Assembly (NCBI RefSeq): GCF_013364195.1
Contig: NZ_CP054918.1
Location: 3,895,001-3,959,000 of the forward strand
Length of the DNA: 64,000 bases
Direction: 5' to 3'
Source of the DNA: Streptomyces sp. NA04227
GTDB taxonomy: Bacteria; Actinomycetota; Actinomycetes; Streptomycetales; Streptomycetaceae
Shown here: one piece after another, positions 7,942 to 16,522 of the stretch
Layout of the letters: each line of letters opens with the position of its first letter
Numbering within the stretch: the first letter of the stretch is position 1
Translations under genes and position numbers: made by a program
The notes under the pieces: generated by a model
Seen by the model: only the letters and a program-made list of their open reading frames with translations
The model's database searches: none
What the model was told of the DNA's origin: nothing

Positions 7942-10227
7942 TCAGGACCCCGTCGGCACCGAGTCCCGGTCCGCGTCCCGGTCTGAGTCCCGGTCCGGAC
8001 GCGCGCCCCCCGCACCCGCCGGAGCGTCGGCGGCGGACGGCTCGGCGAGACCGGCGGGCAGCCACTCCAGCCACTTGGGCAGGTACCAGTTGGCCTCGCC
8101 CAACAGCCGCATGGTGGCGGGCAGCAGCACGATCCGGATCAGGGTCGCGTCGATCAGGACCGCGGTGGCCATGCCGACGCCGGACTCCTTCATGGACAGT
8201 TGCGGCAGCATGCCGAAGACGCCCGCGACGGCCACCATCACCACGGCGGCGCCGGTGACCGCCGAGGCCGAGCCGCGGATGCCCTGCTCGATGGCCTGGG
8301 TGGTGGGCAGCCCGCGGTCGTGGCCCTCACGGATCCGGCTGACGACGAAGACGTGGTAGTCCATCGACAGGCCGAAGAGGAACACGAACAGGAAGAGCGG
8401 CACCCACGAGGCGATGCCTCCGGTGCTGGTGAAGTCGAGCAGGCCCTCGCCCCAGCCGTGCTGGAAGACCAGCACCACGATGCCGTAGGCGGCGCCCACC
8501 GAAAGGAGGTTGAGGACCAGGGTGAAGCCCGCGATCACCACGGACCGGAACGAGACCAGCATGACCGCGAAGGTGAAGAACAGCACGAAGCCCGCCACCC
8601 ACGGGGCCCGGTCCGAGAGGTTGGCGTTGGTGTCAACGGAGGCCGCGGTGGTGCCGCCGACCGCGACGTCGGCGCCGGGCATCGCGCCGAAGGTCTGCGG
8701 TACGACCTTGTCGCGCAGGGTCTCAAGAGCGCGTACGGACTTCTCGTTCGTACCGCTGCCCGCCAGGCCCACGGTCGCGACGGCGACCCGGCCGTCGTCC
8801 GAGAGGCGGTAGGTCACCGGGCCGCTCAGTCCCGGCGTGGAGTCGGCGGCCTTGGTGAAGCGGCTGCGCGCCTCCTCGCCCGCCGCGCCCTTCAGGCCGT
8901 CCGCCTTCACCACGACCTTGGCCGGGGTCGAGGAGCCGGGGAACGCCTTCTGGATCCGCTCGTAGGTCTGCAGGACCGGCATGCTCTCGGTGGGCAGGTC
9001 GCTGACGCCCGGGTCCGAGGTGTGCAGCGAGAAGGCCGGAACGACCAGGGCGGCAAGCGCGCCGCCGCACAGGACGAGGGAGACGGCCGGACGGCGCAGC
9101 ACCGCGCCGAGCACCGATCCCCACATCCCGCGCCGGCCGGGTGCGCCCTCGGTGTTCTCTGCGCGCGTCCGCGGCAGCAGCGGCACCCGGCCCTTGTCGA
9201 TCCGGTGGGCGAGCAGCGAGAGCATGGCGGGCAGCACGGTCACCGAGCCGAGCACGGCGACCGCCACCACGATGATCGTCGCCGTCGCCATCCCGTAGAA
9301 GATGCCGTTGTTGGAGAGGAAGAGACCGGCCAGGGAGACGATGACGGTCAGGCCCGAGACGATGACGGAGCGGCCGGAGGTGGCGGCGGCCGCGTTCACT
9401 GCGGCCTGTGTGCTGTTTCCGCGCGCCCGTTCCTCGCGCACCCTGCGGATGTAGAAGAGCGAGTAGTCGACGCCGACCGCGATGCCGATCAGGGACATCA
9501 CGGAGCTGCCGTTCTGGTCGACGTGCACCAAGTGGCTGCTCAGGGTGAGCAGTCCGCCGGCCGCGACCACCGCGGTGAGGGCGAGGACGACCGGCAGCAG
9601 CGCGGCGACCAGGGCGCCGAAGGCCACCAGCAGGATGCCCAGGGTCACCGGGAAGGAGATCAGCTCGGCGTTGGTGTAGTCGGTGTGCAGCTTGTCGTCG
9701 TACTTGTGGGCGAAGGACGCCTCACCGAACTGCTCGGCGCGGATGCCGGGTTGGGCCTTGTCGGCCTTCGCCACCGCGTCCAGGACCGGCTGCACCTTCT
9801 TCTTGGCGTCGACGCTGTCGCCCGCCATGTCGAACTGCACCAGCGCACCGTGCCGGTCGGCCGAGATCGCCCCGGCACCGGCCGCATCGAGCGGCGACAC
9901 CACGTCGCGCACCCGGCCGGTCGCCTCGATCCGCCGCACCACTTCGCCGACGACCGAGCGGAACGCCGCGGAGTCGGCCGTCTCGCGGTCGCTGTGGACG
10001 TACACGACCTCGTGCGCGGGAAGCGTCAGACCGGCGTCGTCCAGGATCTTCTCGGCGTGCCGGGCCTCCCCGTTGGTGAGCTCGGCGGGGGTCGGCTCCT
10101 GCTGGCCGACCGAGCCGCCGAGCACGGTGGCCACGACGACGAACGCCAGCCAGAGCAGTACGGCCGCCCATCGGTGCTCGGCGCTCCAGCGCCCGGCGGC
10201 CTGAGCGAGGCCTCGCCTTCTTGTCAC
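7942..10227 (-). CDS. MMPL-family (RND superfamily) membrane transporter
   Basis: 761 residues with the MMPL layout: an N-terminal membrane segment ('AAVLLWLAFVVVATVLGG'), a periplasmic loop of about 130 residues, then five more membrane segments that include the 'GIAVGVDYSLFYIRRVREE' motif. The pattern repeats in the second half with 'LFGLSMDYHVFVVSRIREG', giving about 12 segments. The conserved Asp-Tyr pairs are the proton-relay positions. MMPL proteins export lipids, siderophores or lipophilic metabolites. The GTG at 10227 follows GGAGGAG. It is divergent from the epoxide-hydrolase-like gene. In this context it is the likely exporter of the cluster product (inference). Confidence 0.9.
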   Translation of the reverse strand: MTRRRGLAQAAGRWSAEHRWAAVLLWLAFVVVATVLGGSVGQQEPTPAELTNGEARHAEKILDDAGLTLPAHEVVYVHSDRETADSAAFRSVVGEVVRRIEATGRVRDVVSPLDAAGAGAISADRHGALVQFDMAGDSVDAKKKVQPVLDAVAKADKAQPGIRAEQFGEASFAHKYDDKLHTDYTNAELISFPVTLGILLVAFGALVAALLPVVLALTAVVAAGGLLTLSSHLVHVDQNGSSVMSLIGIAVGVDYSLFYIRRVREERARGNSTQAAVNAAAATSGRSVIVSGLTVIVSLAGLFLSNNGIFYGMATATIIVVAVAVLGSVTVLPAMLSLLAHRIDKGRVPLLPRTRAENTEGAPGRRGMWGSVLGAVLRRPAVSLVLCGGALAALVVPAFSLHTSDPGVSDLPTESMPVLQTYERIQKAFPGSSTPAKVVVKADGLKGAAGEEARSRFTKAADSTPGLSGPVTYRLSDDGRVAVATVGLAGSGTNEKSVRALETLRDKVVPQTFGAMPGADVAVGGTTAASVDTNANLSDRAPWVAGFVLFFTFAVMLVSFRSVVIAGFTLVLNLLSVGAAYGIVVLVFQHGWGEGLLDFTSTGGIASWVPLFLFVFLFGLSMDYHVFVVSRIREGHDRGLPTTQAIEQGIRGSASAVTGAAVVMVAVAGVFGMLPQLSMKESGVGMATAVLIDATLIRIVLLPATMRLLGEANWYLPKWLEWLPAGLAEPSAADAPAGAGGARPDRDSDRDADRDSVPTGS

Positions 10228-10335
10228 GGTGTTCTCCTCCGTTGAGGGCCAGTCGGCTCCGAGTCGAGCCGCGCTGGGTCAGGAGGAGGCGGGTCCCGCG
10301 AACGTTCCGTGCGACTTCAACTGGGCCCGGCAGGG

Positions 10336-10358
10336 GACAAGTTCGGGAGACAAGTTCG
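10336..10358. repeat. Direct repeat GACAAGTTCG in the MMPL/hydrolase divergent promoter region
   Basis: Two exact copies of GACAAGTTCG start 13 bases apart (10336 and 10349), midway between the divergently transcribed transporter and hydrolase genes. They could be an operator for a local regulator. No candidate regulator gene sits beside them. Confidence 0.45.
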
Positions 10359-10445
10359 AGCGAGTTGGCACCTCGGCGGAACCTTTGGCGCACACGGCGC
10401 CTCCTGACAGTCCGACCACTACACCGAACACCGCCTGGAGCCCCC

Positions 10446-11339
10446 GTGGAGACCGTGGAACACATCCCGCCCCTGCCCGAACTGGACGGCGTCCGCCACC
10501 ACTACGTGGACGTGCGGGGCATCCGCCTGCACGTCGCGGAGGTGGGCCAAGGAGAGCCGGTGGTACTGCTGCACGGCTTCCCGCAGCACTGGTACGCCTG
10601 GCGGAAGCTGGTGCCGCTGCTCTCCGGGCACTACCGGCTGATCTGCGTCGACCAGCGCGGCTTCGGCTGGTCCGACGCGCCGCGCACGGGCTACGACACC
10701 GACACCAGGGTGGCCGACGTGCTCGGTCTGCTCGACGCGCTCGGCCTGGACCGGGTCCGGCTCATCGGGCACGACTGGGGCGCGTGGACCGGGTTCCACC
10801 TGTGCCTGAAGGCACCGGAGCGGGTCCGGCAGTACCTGGCGCTGAACATGATGCATCCCTGGCCGCTGCACCACCGGCTGATGCCGCAGTCCTGGCGGTT
10901 CTGGTACACGGCACTGCTCGAACAGCCGCTGCTGGGGCGCTGGATGCTGCGCAGCCGGCCCGGCTTCACTCGGTATCTGATGCGCAAGGGTGTCGTCGAC
11001 CAGGCGGTGTGGACGCCGGAGGCGATGGACGGGTTCGTGAGCTCCAGTCAGGAGCCCGAGCGGGCCAGGGCGGGCGAAGCGCTGCACCGCGCCTTCGCGC
11101 TGCGCGACATCGCCAAGCTGGTCCTCGGCCGGTACAAGAAGCTGCGGCTCACCACCCCGACCGTCGTCCTCGCCGGTGAGCGGGACTTCATGCTGCCGCC
11201 GAGCGTGATCACCGAGGCGGGCAAGCACGCCGACGCACTGCGCGTCCAGGTCGTACCCGGCTGCGGCCACTACCTCCACGAGGAGCGCCCCGACGTCGTG
11301 GCCGAAGCGGCGACGGCCCTCTTCGCCGACCCGCGCTGA
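10446..11339 (+). CDS. Alpha/beta hydrolase, epoxide-hydrolase-like
   Basis: 297 residues from GTG 10446 with GGAG just upstream. The oxyanion segment is 'LLHGFPQHWYAWRKL' and the nucleophile elbow is 'GHDWGAWTG', where the nucleophile is Asp, as in epoxide hydrolases and haloalkane dehalogenases. The acid lies in 'AGERDFMLP' and the His in 'GCGHYLHEERP'. HGFPQ followed by a Trp-Tyr cap region favours epoxide hydrolase over dehalogenase. It opens the forward half of the cluster and may act on an oxygenated acyl intermediate, but the substrate is unknown. Confidence 0.82.
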   Translation: METVEHIPPLPELDGVRHHYVDVRGIRLHVAEVGQGEPVVLLHGFPQHWYAWRKLVPLLSGHYRLICVDQRGFGWSDAPRTGYDTDTRVADVLGLLDALGLDRVRLIGHDWGAWTGFHLCLKAPERVRQYLALNMMHPWPLHHRLMPQSWRFWYTALLEQPLLGRWMLRSRPGFTRYLMRKGVVDQAVWTPEAMDGFVSSSQEPERARAGEALHRAFALRDIAKLVLGRYKKLRLTTPTVVLAGERDFMLPPSVITEAGKHADALRVQVVPGCGHYLHEERPDVVAEAATALFADPR

Positions 11340-11384
11340 CCCGGCGCCGGGCAACCGGCACCGGCATCCGGCGGCTCAACTCCC

Positions 11385-11420
11385 GGCCCGCGTACGCCCC
11401 TTGGGGAACGTACGCGGGCC
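11385..11420 (+). terminator. Terminator hairpin after the epoxide-hydrolase-like gene
   Basis: A 12-bp perfect stem (GGCCCGCGTACG with its complement) encloses a second small CCCC/GGGG hairpin, 46 bases after the hydrolase stop. It separates that gene from the following operon. The rest of the 369-bp gap holds the site D promoter. Confidence 0.7.
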
Positions 11421-11542
11421 GTGGTGTCTCGGCGGTGGTGTCCTGGCGCGGCCGTACGGGCGAAGGCGCGGGAAGCATCGCGGGCGACGACGCGCACGGC
11501 GGCGCGCGGAGGACGACCCTCCGGAAGTTTGTCAAATTCGTG

Positions 11543-11572
11543 GGGAGTGCATCGCCCCATCGCCCCCTCTTG
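11543..11572 (+). promoter_or_regulatory. Putative sigma-dependent promoter (site D) of the ligase-ACP operon
   Basis: GGGAGT, 18 bases, CTCTTG, ending 137 bases before the first AMP-ligase ATG. Spacing and boxes match sites A-C, and the bases after the first box nearly match site C. A locally AT-rich TTTGTCAAATTCG precedes it. Confidence 0.6.
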
Positions 11573-11708
11573 TCTCATGCCGGACGCTCCCGGACCACGG
11601 CGAGCGACCCCGGCCCTTCCCCCCGCATTCGCACAGCCTCACCAAGGCGCGCTTTGCGCTGCCCGCACATCACCGCCAGGCCAGGCAAGCCGAGCAAAGG
11701 GAACAGGA

Positions 11709-13307
11709 ATGCCCGACATATCAGCACTGAAGCTCGACGACATCCCCCAGCCGACCGCCGCGCTCGGGATCCTTCCGACCATCGCGGCGGAGAAGCACCC
11801 CGATACGCCGTTCCTCTCCGACACTCCCTGGCGTACGTACGACCGGCCGGTCCGCAACTTCGCCGAGTTCGCCGTGGCCATCGACGACTACGCCGACCGG
11901 CTGTGGGCCGGGGGGATCCGCCACGGGGACGTCGTCGCCGTCGTCCAGCGCAACCACATCGAGGTCGAGGCCGTGATGTGCGCCCTCGGCAAGATCGGCG
12001 CGCTGCCCGCCCTGCTGTCCTCCGCGATGGAGACCGGCGAGCTCCTGGAGTGCTTCGCCCGGCTCGACAACCCCTACCTCCTGGTGGACTCCTTCGGTCT
12101 GTCCCGGCTGACCGAGCACCAGCACGCGCTGCGGCGCCTGACCCGCAACGTGCTGTGCCTGGAGGAGAGCGCCGAGAACTGGGTCGTACCGCTCCAGGAC
12201 CGGCTCGCGCACCGCGCCGACCCGCGCGACGAGGACGAGTGGTTCGTCATCACGCACTCCTCGGGCACCACCGGCGCGCCCAAGATGGCGGCGCACTCCA
12301 CGCGTTCGCTGTTCGGCATGGTCGCCCCGATGATCATGATCTTCCGCGACCAGTACTCGCCGCAGGACCTGAACGCCAAGCACCTGTCCTTCGTGCACGC
12401 CCGCACCTGCGCCGGGACACTCGCCTCGCTGGAGACCGGCATGCCCGGCCTCGCGATCGCCGACCCGGACCCGGCCAACGTCAAGCGCCTGATGCTTCAG
12501 CACCGCCCGACGTCCATCGAGACCCACCCGAACGTCTACATCCAGTGGGAGTCCCTGGCCCACGACCCGGACCGCCCCTTCCAGCACATCGAGCGGTTCA
12601 TCTCCACCTTCGACGCGATGCACCCGCGGACCGTACGCACCCTCCTGAACGCCTCCGAACACCCGCGCGCGCACTACTTCCAGGCGTACGGCCAGACCGA
12701 GTCCGGCCCCATCTGCCTGCGCATCGTCACCCGCGAGGAGTCGGCCGACTACTCGCCGCGCAACGTCGGCCACGTCGGCGGCGGCATGGAGATGCGCATC
12801 GTCGACGGCGACGGGGTCCCGCAGCCGCCGAACACGCCGGGCCTCATCGAGACCCGCTCGCCGGGCCGGATGCGCGGGTACGTCGGCGGCGACGCCATGC
12901 CGCCGGAGGACTCCTGGTGGCCCATGGGCGACATCGGCCGTCTCCTCGACGACGGTTCGCTGGAGCTCCTGGACCGCACCGTCGAGCATGTCGACGGCGT
13001 CGGCAGCCTCCTGGAAAAAGAGGACCACCTGCTCGAAGCCATGCCGGAACTCGTCGAACTGGTCCTGGTCAAGGACGAGGACGACAGCTCCGTGTTCGCC
13101 GTGGCCTGTCCGCGCGCGGGCACCACACCCGACCCGGAGCGGCTGCGCGCCGCGGCCGCCGAGGCCGGGCTGCCCGGCCTTGAGGTCCGCTTCTGGGAGT
13201 GGGAGGCCATGCCGCTGACCGGCTCGTACAAGGTCCGCCGGTCCGTGCTGCGCCGCATGCTCTCGCGCCGTATCCAGCGCAAGGCCACCGCACGGAAGGA
13301 CGCCTGA
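11709..13307 (+). CDS. AMP-dependent synthetase/ligase (adenylating enzyme 1)
   Basis: 532 residues; start ATG 11709. ANL-superfamily motifs: P-loop 'SSGTTGAPK' (about residue 184), 'AYGQTESG' (about 326), and 'MGDIGRLLDDGSLELLDRT' before the C-terminal hinge. The end is 'PLTGSYKVRR', where the catalytic Lys sits in an atypical context instead of the usual Asn-Gly-Lys. The A8 loop ('EHVDGVGSLLEKEDHLLE') also departs from consensus. It should activate a carboxylic acid as acyl-AMP and pass it to a carrier protein or CoA. Substrate unknown: with the DAHP synthase and TrpE-TrpG nearby, an aromatic acid such as anthranilate is a candidate. First gene of an operon; the next gene starts 4 bases after its stop. 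Confidence 0.88.
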   Translation: MPDISALKLDDIPQPTAALGILPTIAAEKHPDTPFLSDTPWRTYDRPVRNFAEFAVAIDDYADRLWAGGIRHGDVVAVVQRNHIEVEAVMCALGKIGALPALLSSAMETGELLECFARLDNPYLLVDSFGLSRLTEHQHALRRLTRNVLCLEESAENWVVPLQDRLAHRADPRDEDEWFVITHSSGTTGAPKMAAHSTRSLFGMVAPMIMIFRDQYSPQDLNAKHLSFVHARTCAGTLASLETGMPGLAIADPDPANVKRLMLQHRPTSIETHPNVYIQWESLAHDPDRPFQHIERFISTFDAMHPRTVRTLLNASEHPRAHYFQAYGQTESGPICLRIVTREESADYSPRNVGHVGGGMEMRIVDGDGVPQPPNTPGLIETRSPGRMRGYVGGDAMPPEDSWWPMGDIGRLLDDGSLELLDRTVEHVDGVGSLLEKEDHLLEAMPELVELVLVKDEDDSSVFAVACPRAGTTPDPERLRAAAAEAGLPGLEVRFWEWEAMPLTGSYKVRRSVLRRMLSRRIQRKATARKDA

Positions 13308-13311
13308 TCCC

Positions 13312-15006
13312 ATGACGACGCACCTCTGGCACGAACTCGCCCGCGGTCTGCGTGAGGACACCCTGCTGCACACGCCCTCCCGGTCGGCCGAACCGGTCAC
13401 CGGCGCCGCCCTGTTCGACCGCGCCGAGCGCACCGCGGGCGCCGTGCTCACGGCCTGCGACGGCCGCGCCCCGCGCCGGGTCGGCCTGCTGATGGCCAAC
13501 GGCGAACCGTGGGTGCGCGGGCTGCTCGCCGCGCTCCGCCTGGACGCCGCGACCGTGCCGCTCGCACTGCCGGTCGCCTTCGGCGGCGCCGACGCCTACG
13601 CCGCGCACGTACGGCGCATCGCCGAGGACGCCTCGCTGGACGCGATGCTCGTCGACGGCAGCCTCGGCAGCCGCGTCGTCGCCCGGGTCGCCGAGGCCCT
13701 GCCGGGCCTGCCGTTCGTCGACATCGCCGAACCGCCCGCCACCCGCGCGGCGCTGCCCGCACCGTCCGGCGGCGGCGACGCCCTCGCGGTCATCCAGTAC
13801 ACCTCCGGCAGCACGTCGGCGCCCAAGGGCGTCATGGCCAGCCACCACAACATCTCGGCCGGGCTCGACGCGATCGAGGCCGGTACCCGCTGGAAGCCCG
13901 AGGACCGGCTCGGCCAATGGCTGCCGCTCTTCCACGACATGGGCCTGTTCACGATGCTCGCCGCGCTGCGGATGGGCTCGACGATCACCCTGTGGCAGCC
14001 CGGCGACTTCGTGCGCCGCCCCATGCAGTGGCTGTCCGAGTTCGCCGCGTCCCGCTCCTCGATCCAGCCCGCCCCGAACTTCTTCTACGACTACCTCGTC
14101 GCGGCCGCCGCCAAGGGCATCCCCGAGGGCCTGGACCTGTCCGCCTGGCGCTACGGCGGCAACGGCTCCGAACCGGTGCGCCGCCCCAGCCTGGAGGCGT
14201 TCCAGAAGACCTTCGCCCCGTACGGCCTGCGTCCCCAGGTCGTGCAGCCCAACTACGGCCTCGCCGAAGCCACGTTGATCGTCAGCACCGGCGTGCCCGA
14301 GTCCGAGTACCGCAGCCTGGAGGTCGAGCGCGCCAGCCTGTCGCTGGGCGAACGCGTCACCGAGGCCGCCGGGGCCGGGCCCACCACGCGCACCGTCGTC
14401 TCCTGCGGCGCCCCCGTCACGGGCGTCGAGGTGCGCATCCGCGACGCCGACGGCACCCCGCTGGAGCAGGGCGTCGTCGGCGAGGTGCTGATCGGCGGCA
14501 AGCCGGTGACCTCCGGGTACCTCGGACTGCCCGCCGCACAGCAGCCGCTCACGGCTGACGGGATGCTGCGCACCGGCGACATCGGCTTCCTGTACGACGG
14601 CGAGCTGTACGTCATGGGCCGTCTGAAGGCGATGGCCGTGGTGCGCGGCCAGAACTACTACGCCGAGGACGTCGAGGAGATCGTCAAGTCCACCCCGGGA
14701 GTCGACCGCAGGCACTGCGCCGCGTTCGCCTGGGAGGGCGACGGTGAGGAGCGCATGGTCGTGATCTGGGAGACGAAGCTCGACGCCGACACCGCACGGG
14801 CCGTCGGCGAGGCCATCCGCACCCGCCTGTCCGAACAACTCGGCCTGGCCGCCGTGGAGACCCTTCCGGTCTCCCCGCAGTCCCTCCCCTTCACCAGCTC
14901 CGGCAAGGTCAAGCGCTCCGGCGCGGCCGACCTCTACCGGCAGCACACGTCCGCCTCGGCTTCGGCCTCTTCTTCGACCACCACTTTGGAAGGACAGCAC
15001 TCGTGA
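13312..15006 (+). CDS. Fatty acyl-AMP ligase (FAAL), acyl-ACP ligase
   Basis: 564 residues. FAAL-type features: 'YTSGSTSAPKGVMASHHN' (about residue 163), 'WLPLFHDMGL' (about 203), 'NGSEPVRRPSLEAF', 'VQPNYGLAEATLIVS' (about 312), 'RTGDIGFL' and a C-terminal 'FTSSGKVKRS' with the catalytic Lys. These enzymes make acyl-adenylates from fatty acids and load them onto carrier proteins, not CoA. The gene ends in a GTGA overlap with the ACP gene downstream, which is then the natural acceptor. This is the clearest clue that a fatty acyl chain enters the pathway. Confidence 0.92.
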   Translation: MTTHLWHELARGLREDTLLHTPSRSAEPVTGAALFDRAERTAGAVLTACDGRAPRRVGLLMANGEPWVRGLLAALRLDAATVPLALPVAFGGADAYAAHVRRIAEDASLDAMLVDGSLGSRVVARVAEALPGLPFVDIAEPPATRAALPAPSGGGDALAVIQYTSGSTSAPKGVMASHHNISAGLDAIEAGTRWKPEDRLGQWLPLFHDMGLFTMLAALRMGSTITLWQPGDFVRRPMQWLSEFAASRSSIQPAPNFFYDYLVAAAAKGIPEGLDLSAWRYGGNGSEPVRRPSLEAFQKTFAPYGLRPQVVQPNYGLAEATLIVSTGVPESEYRSLEVERASLSLGERVTEAAGAGPTTRTVVSCGAPVTGVEVRIRDADGTPLEQGVVGEVLIGGKPVTSGYLGLPAAQQPLTADGMLRTGDIGFLYDGELYVMGRLKAMAVVRGQNYYAEDVEEIVKSTPGVDRRHCAAFAWEGDGEERMVVIWETKLDADTARAVGEAIRTRLSEQLGLAAVETLPVSPQSLPFTSSGKVKRSGAADLYRQHTSASASASSSTTTLEGQHS

Positions 15007-15260
15007 GCGTCAACGCGACCCTGGACATCGTTGTAGGGGCCCTGGCCACGCAGGCATCGGTCGCCACCTCGTCCATCGACCCCGACAAGCCGCTGTCGGC
15101 CGTACCGGGCATCGAGTCCGTGAAGGCCCTGCGCGCCATCACCGAGATCGAGGACGAGTGCGACGTCGTCATCCCGGACGACTTCCTCTTCGAGAGCGCC
15201 ACCGTGCGCGAACTCGCCGACTTCGTGGCGAAGTTGATCCGGGAGGGCAGCACCATATGA
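15003..15260 (+). CDS. Acyl carrier protein (ACP 1)
   Basis: 85 residues with the four-helix ACP pattern and Ser39 in 'PGIESVKALRAI' as the phosphopantetheine site. The residue before Ser is Glu where Asp is usual. It begins with a GTG that overlaps the FAAL stop (GTGA) and ends with an ATGA overlap into the transglutaminase-like gene, so all three are translationally coupled. It probably carries the chain loaded by the FAAL. Confidence 0.9.
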   Translation: MSVNATLDIVVGALATQASVATSSIDPDKPLSAVPGIESVKALRAITEIEDECDVVIPDDFLFESATVRELADFVAKLIREGSTI

Positions 15261-16276
15261 CCGCGGACACCGCAGCGCCCCACGCGCTGGTCGGCGCGCT
15301 CGACCGGTTCAAGGTCGCGCCGCCGGACGTGGCCCGCTACGACACCGACACCGCGACGGCCGCGCGCGCCCTGCGCGCCGAACCCGAGCAGGTCGCCCGG
15401 CTCGCCGCCGAAGGCCTGCCGCACCTGGTCGACAGCGCGCGCGGGCCGCTGTTCGACTACGACGACCTGATGAACATCGGCATGTTCTGCGGAACCGGCC
15501 AGACCGTGCCCGAACTCGGCCTGCGCTTTCTGATGCGGTTCGCCGCCTCACCGCGCGCGAGCTGGTTCGCGCCCCGCGACTGGGAGGTCGGCGTGCACCC
15601 CTCCCGCACACCCGGCGGCGAGGGAGCGGAGGCCCCCGCCGCCGAGGATGAGCGGCTGGACGTGACCGTCCGGGTTCCCGATCTCGCCGCGCCCGGTGTG
15701 GAGTTGCTGGAGGGCGGACCGTTCGACGAGCCGCTGGCCACCAACGGCTACCGGGCCGCCGTCCGGCTCACCGGCGCCGAGCACACGGTGCGCGATCCGC
15801 GGATCCACCTTGTCTGGGACGAGGTCGTCGCCGAACTCGCCTCGCACCGCGTCATCTACCAGACGGTCCCCGAGCCGCTGCGCACCGACCACCACCGCGC
15901 GTGGGAACTCGGCGTCGCCGACTGCGTGGTCGCCGCCCGGCTGCTCGCCGACCGGCTGCGCGCGGTGGGCTTGGAGGCGAGGGCGCGGCGCGGCTATCTG
16001 CTCGGCCTGTTCGGCAGCGACCACGCCTGGTGCGACGTCGTCGAGGACGGCGTGCACAAGTCGCTCGACCCGGTGTTCGCCTTCGTCGCCACCGTCGGCG
16101 ACGAGCGCGGCGTCGCCAAGTCCCCCGAGTTCGCCGCCGCCTGCTTCGGCAGCCGCTTCAACCGGCTGCTGCCGTGCCGTACGGACAGCGCCGAGCCTCT
16201 CGTGTACTTCGACGCCGAGCCCGCCCCGTACTGGGCGATGGTCGGCGTCGGCGCCCGGCCGAGGAGGACCGTATGA
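15257..16276 (+). CDS. Transglutaminase-like cysteine enzyme
   Basis: 339 residues. The C-terminal half has a transglutaminase-like catalytic triad: Cys223 in 'GVADCVVAARLLADRLRAVG', His256 in 'GSDHAWCDVV' and Asp271 in 'KSLDPVF', with the expected spacing. The N-terminal 150 residues are not recognised. In andrimid biosynthesis a transglutaminase-like enzyme forms an amide between carrier-bound substrates, so a similar acyl transfer between the two flanking ACPs is an attractive model. ATGA overlaps join it to the ACP genes on both sides. A role in peptide cleavage or crosslinking cannot be excluded. Confidence 0.75.
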   Translation: MTADTAAPHALVGALDRFKVAPPDVARYDTDTATAARALRAEPEQVARLAAEGLPHLVDSARGPLFDYDDLMNIGMFCGTGQTVPELGLRFLMRFAASPRASWFAPRDWEVGVHPSRTPGGEGAEAPAAEDERLDVTVRVPDLAAPGVELLEGGPFDEPLATNGYRAAVRLTGAEHTVRDPRIHLVWDEVVAELASHRVIYQTVPEPLRTDHHRAWELGVADCVVAARLLADRLRAVGLEARARRGYLLGLFGSDHAWCDVVEDGVHKSLDPVFAFVATVGDERGVAKSPEFAAACFGSRFNRLLPCRTDSAEPLVYFDAEPAPYWAMVGVGARPRRTV

Positions 16277-16521
16277 CCACCGCCCATGCCCCGAGGGACG
16301 TACGCGCCCTGATCAAGCAGGGGCTGGAGCACCCGTCCCTGCTCGACCGCATCGGTGACGACGACGACTTCGCCGAGGCGGGCATCGGCTCGGGCGAGGT
16401 GATCAGGATCGCGCTGAGCCTGGAGGAGGAGCTCGCCCGGCCGCTCGGCGACGAGGAGCTGCTCGGTCTCTCCTCGGTGAACGCCGTCGCCGCACTGCTC
16501 GCCGCGAAGGAGGCCGTCTGA
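16273..16521 (+). CDS. Acyl/peptidyl carrier protein (ACP 2)
   Basis: 82 residues, acidic, with the pattern 'DFAEAGIGSGEVIRIALSLEEEL'. Ser40 is the probable phosphopantetheine site, although the residue before it is Gly rather than Asp and Gly follows it. It differs clearly from ACP 1, which suggests a separate loading partner: probably AMP-ligase 2, whose ATG is one base after this stop, or AMP-ligase 1. The coding chain ACP 1, transglutaminase-like, ACP 2 is fully overlapped. Confidence 0.82.
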   Translation: MTTAHAPRDVRALIKQGLEHPSLLDRIGDDDDFAEAGIGSGEVIRIALSLEEELARPLGDEELLGLSSVNAVAALLAAKEAV

Positions 16522-16522
16522 G

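Noticed and set aside
8200..10245. 681-codon open frame on the plus strand
   Set aside because: It is antisense to the MMPL transporter and has the His/Arg/Gly-rich composition of a GC-rich shadow frame with no motifs.
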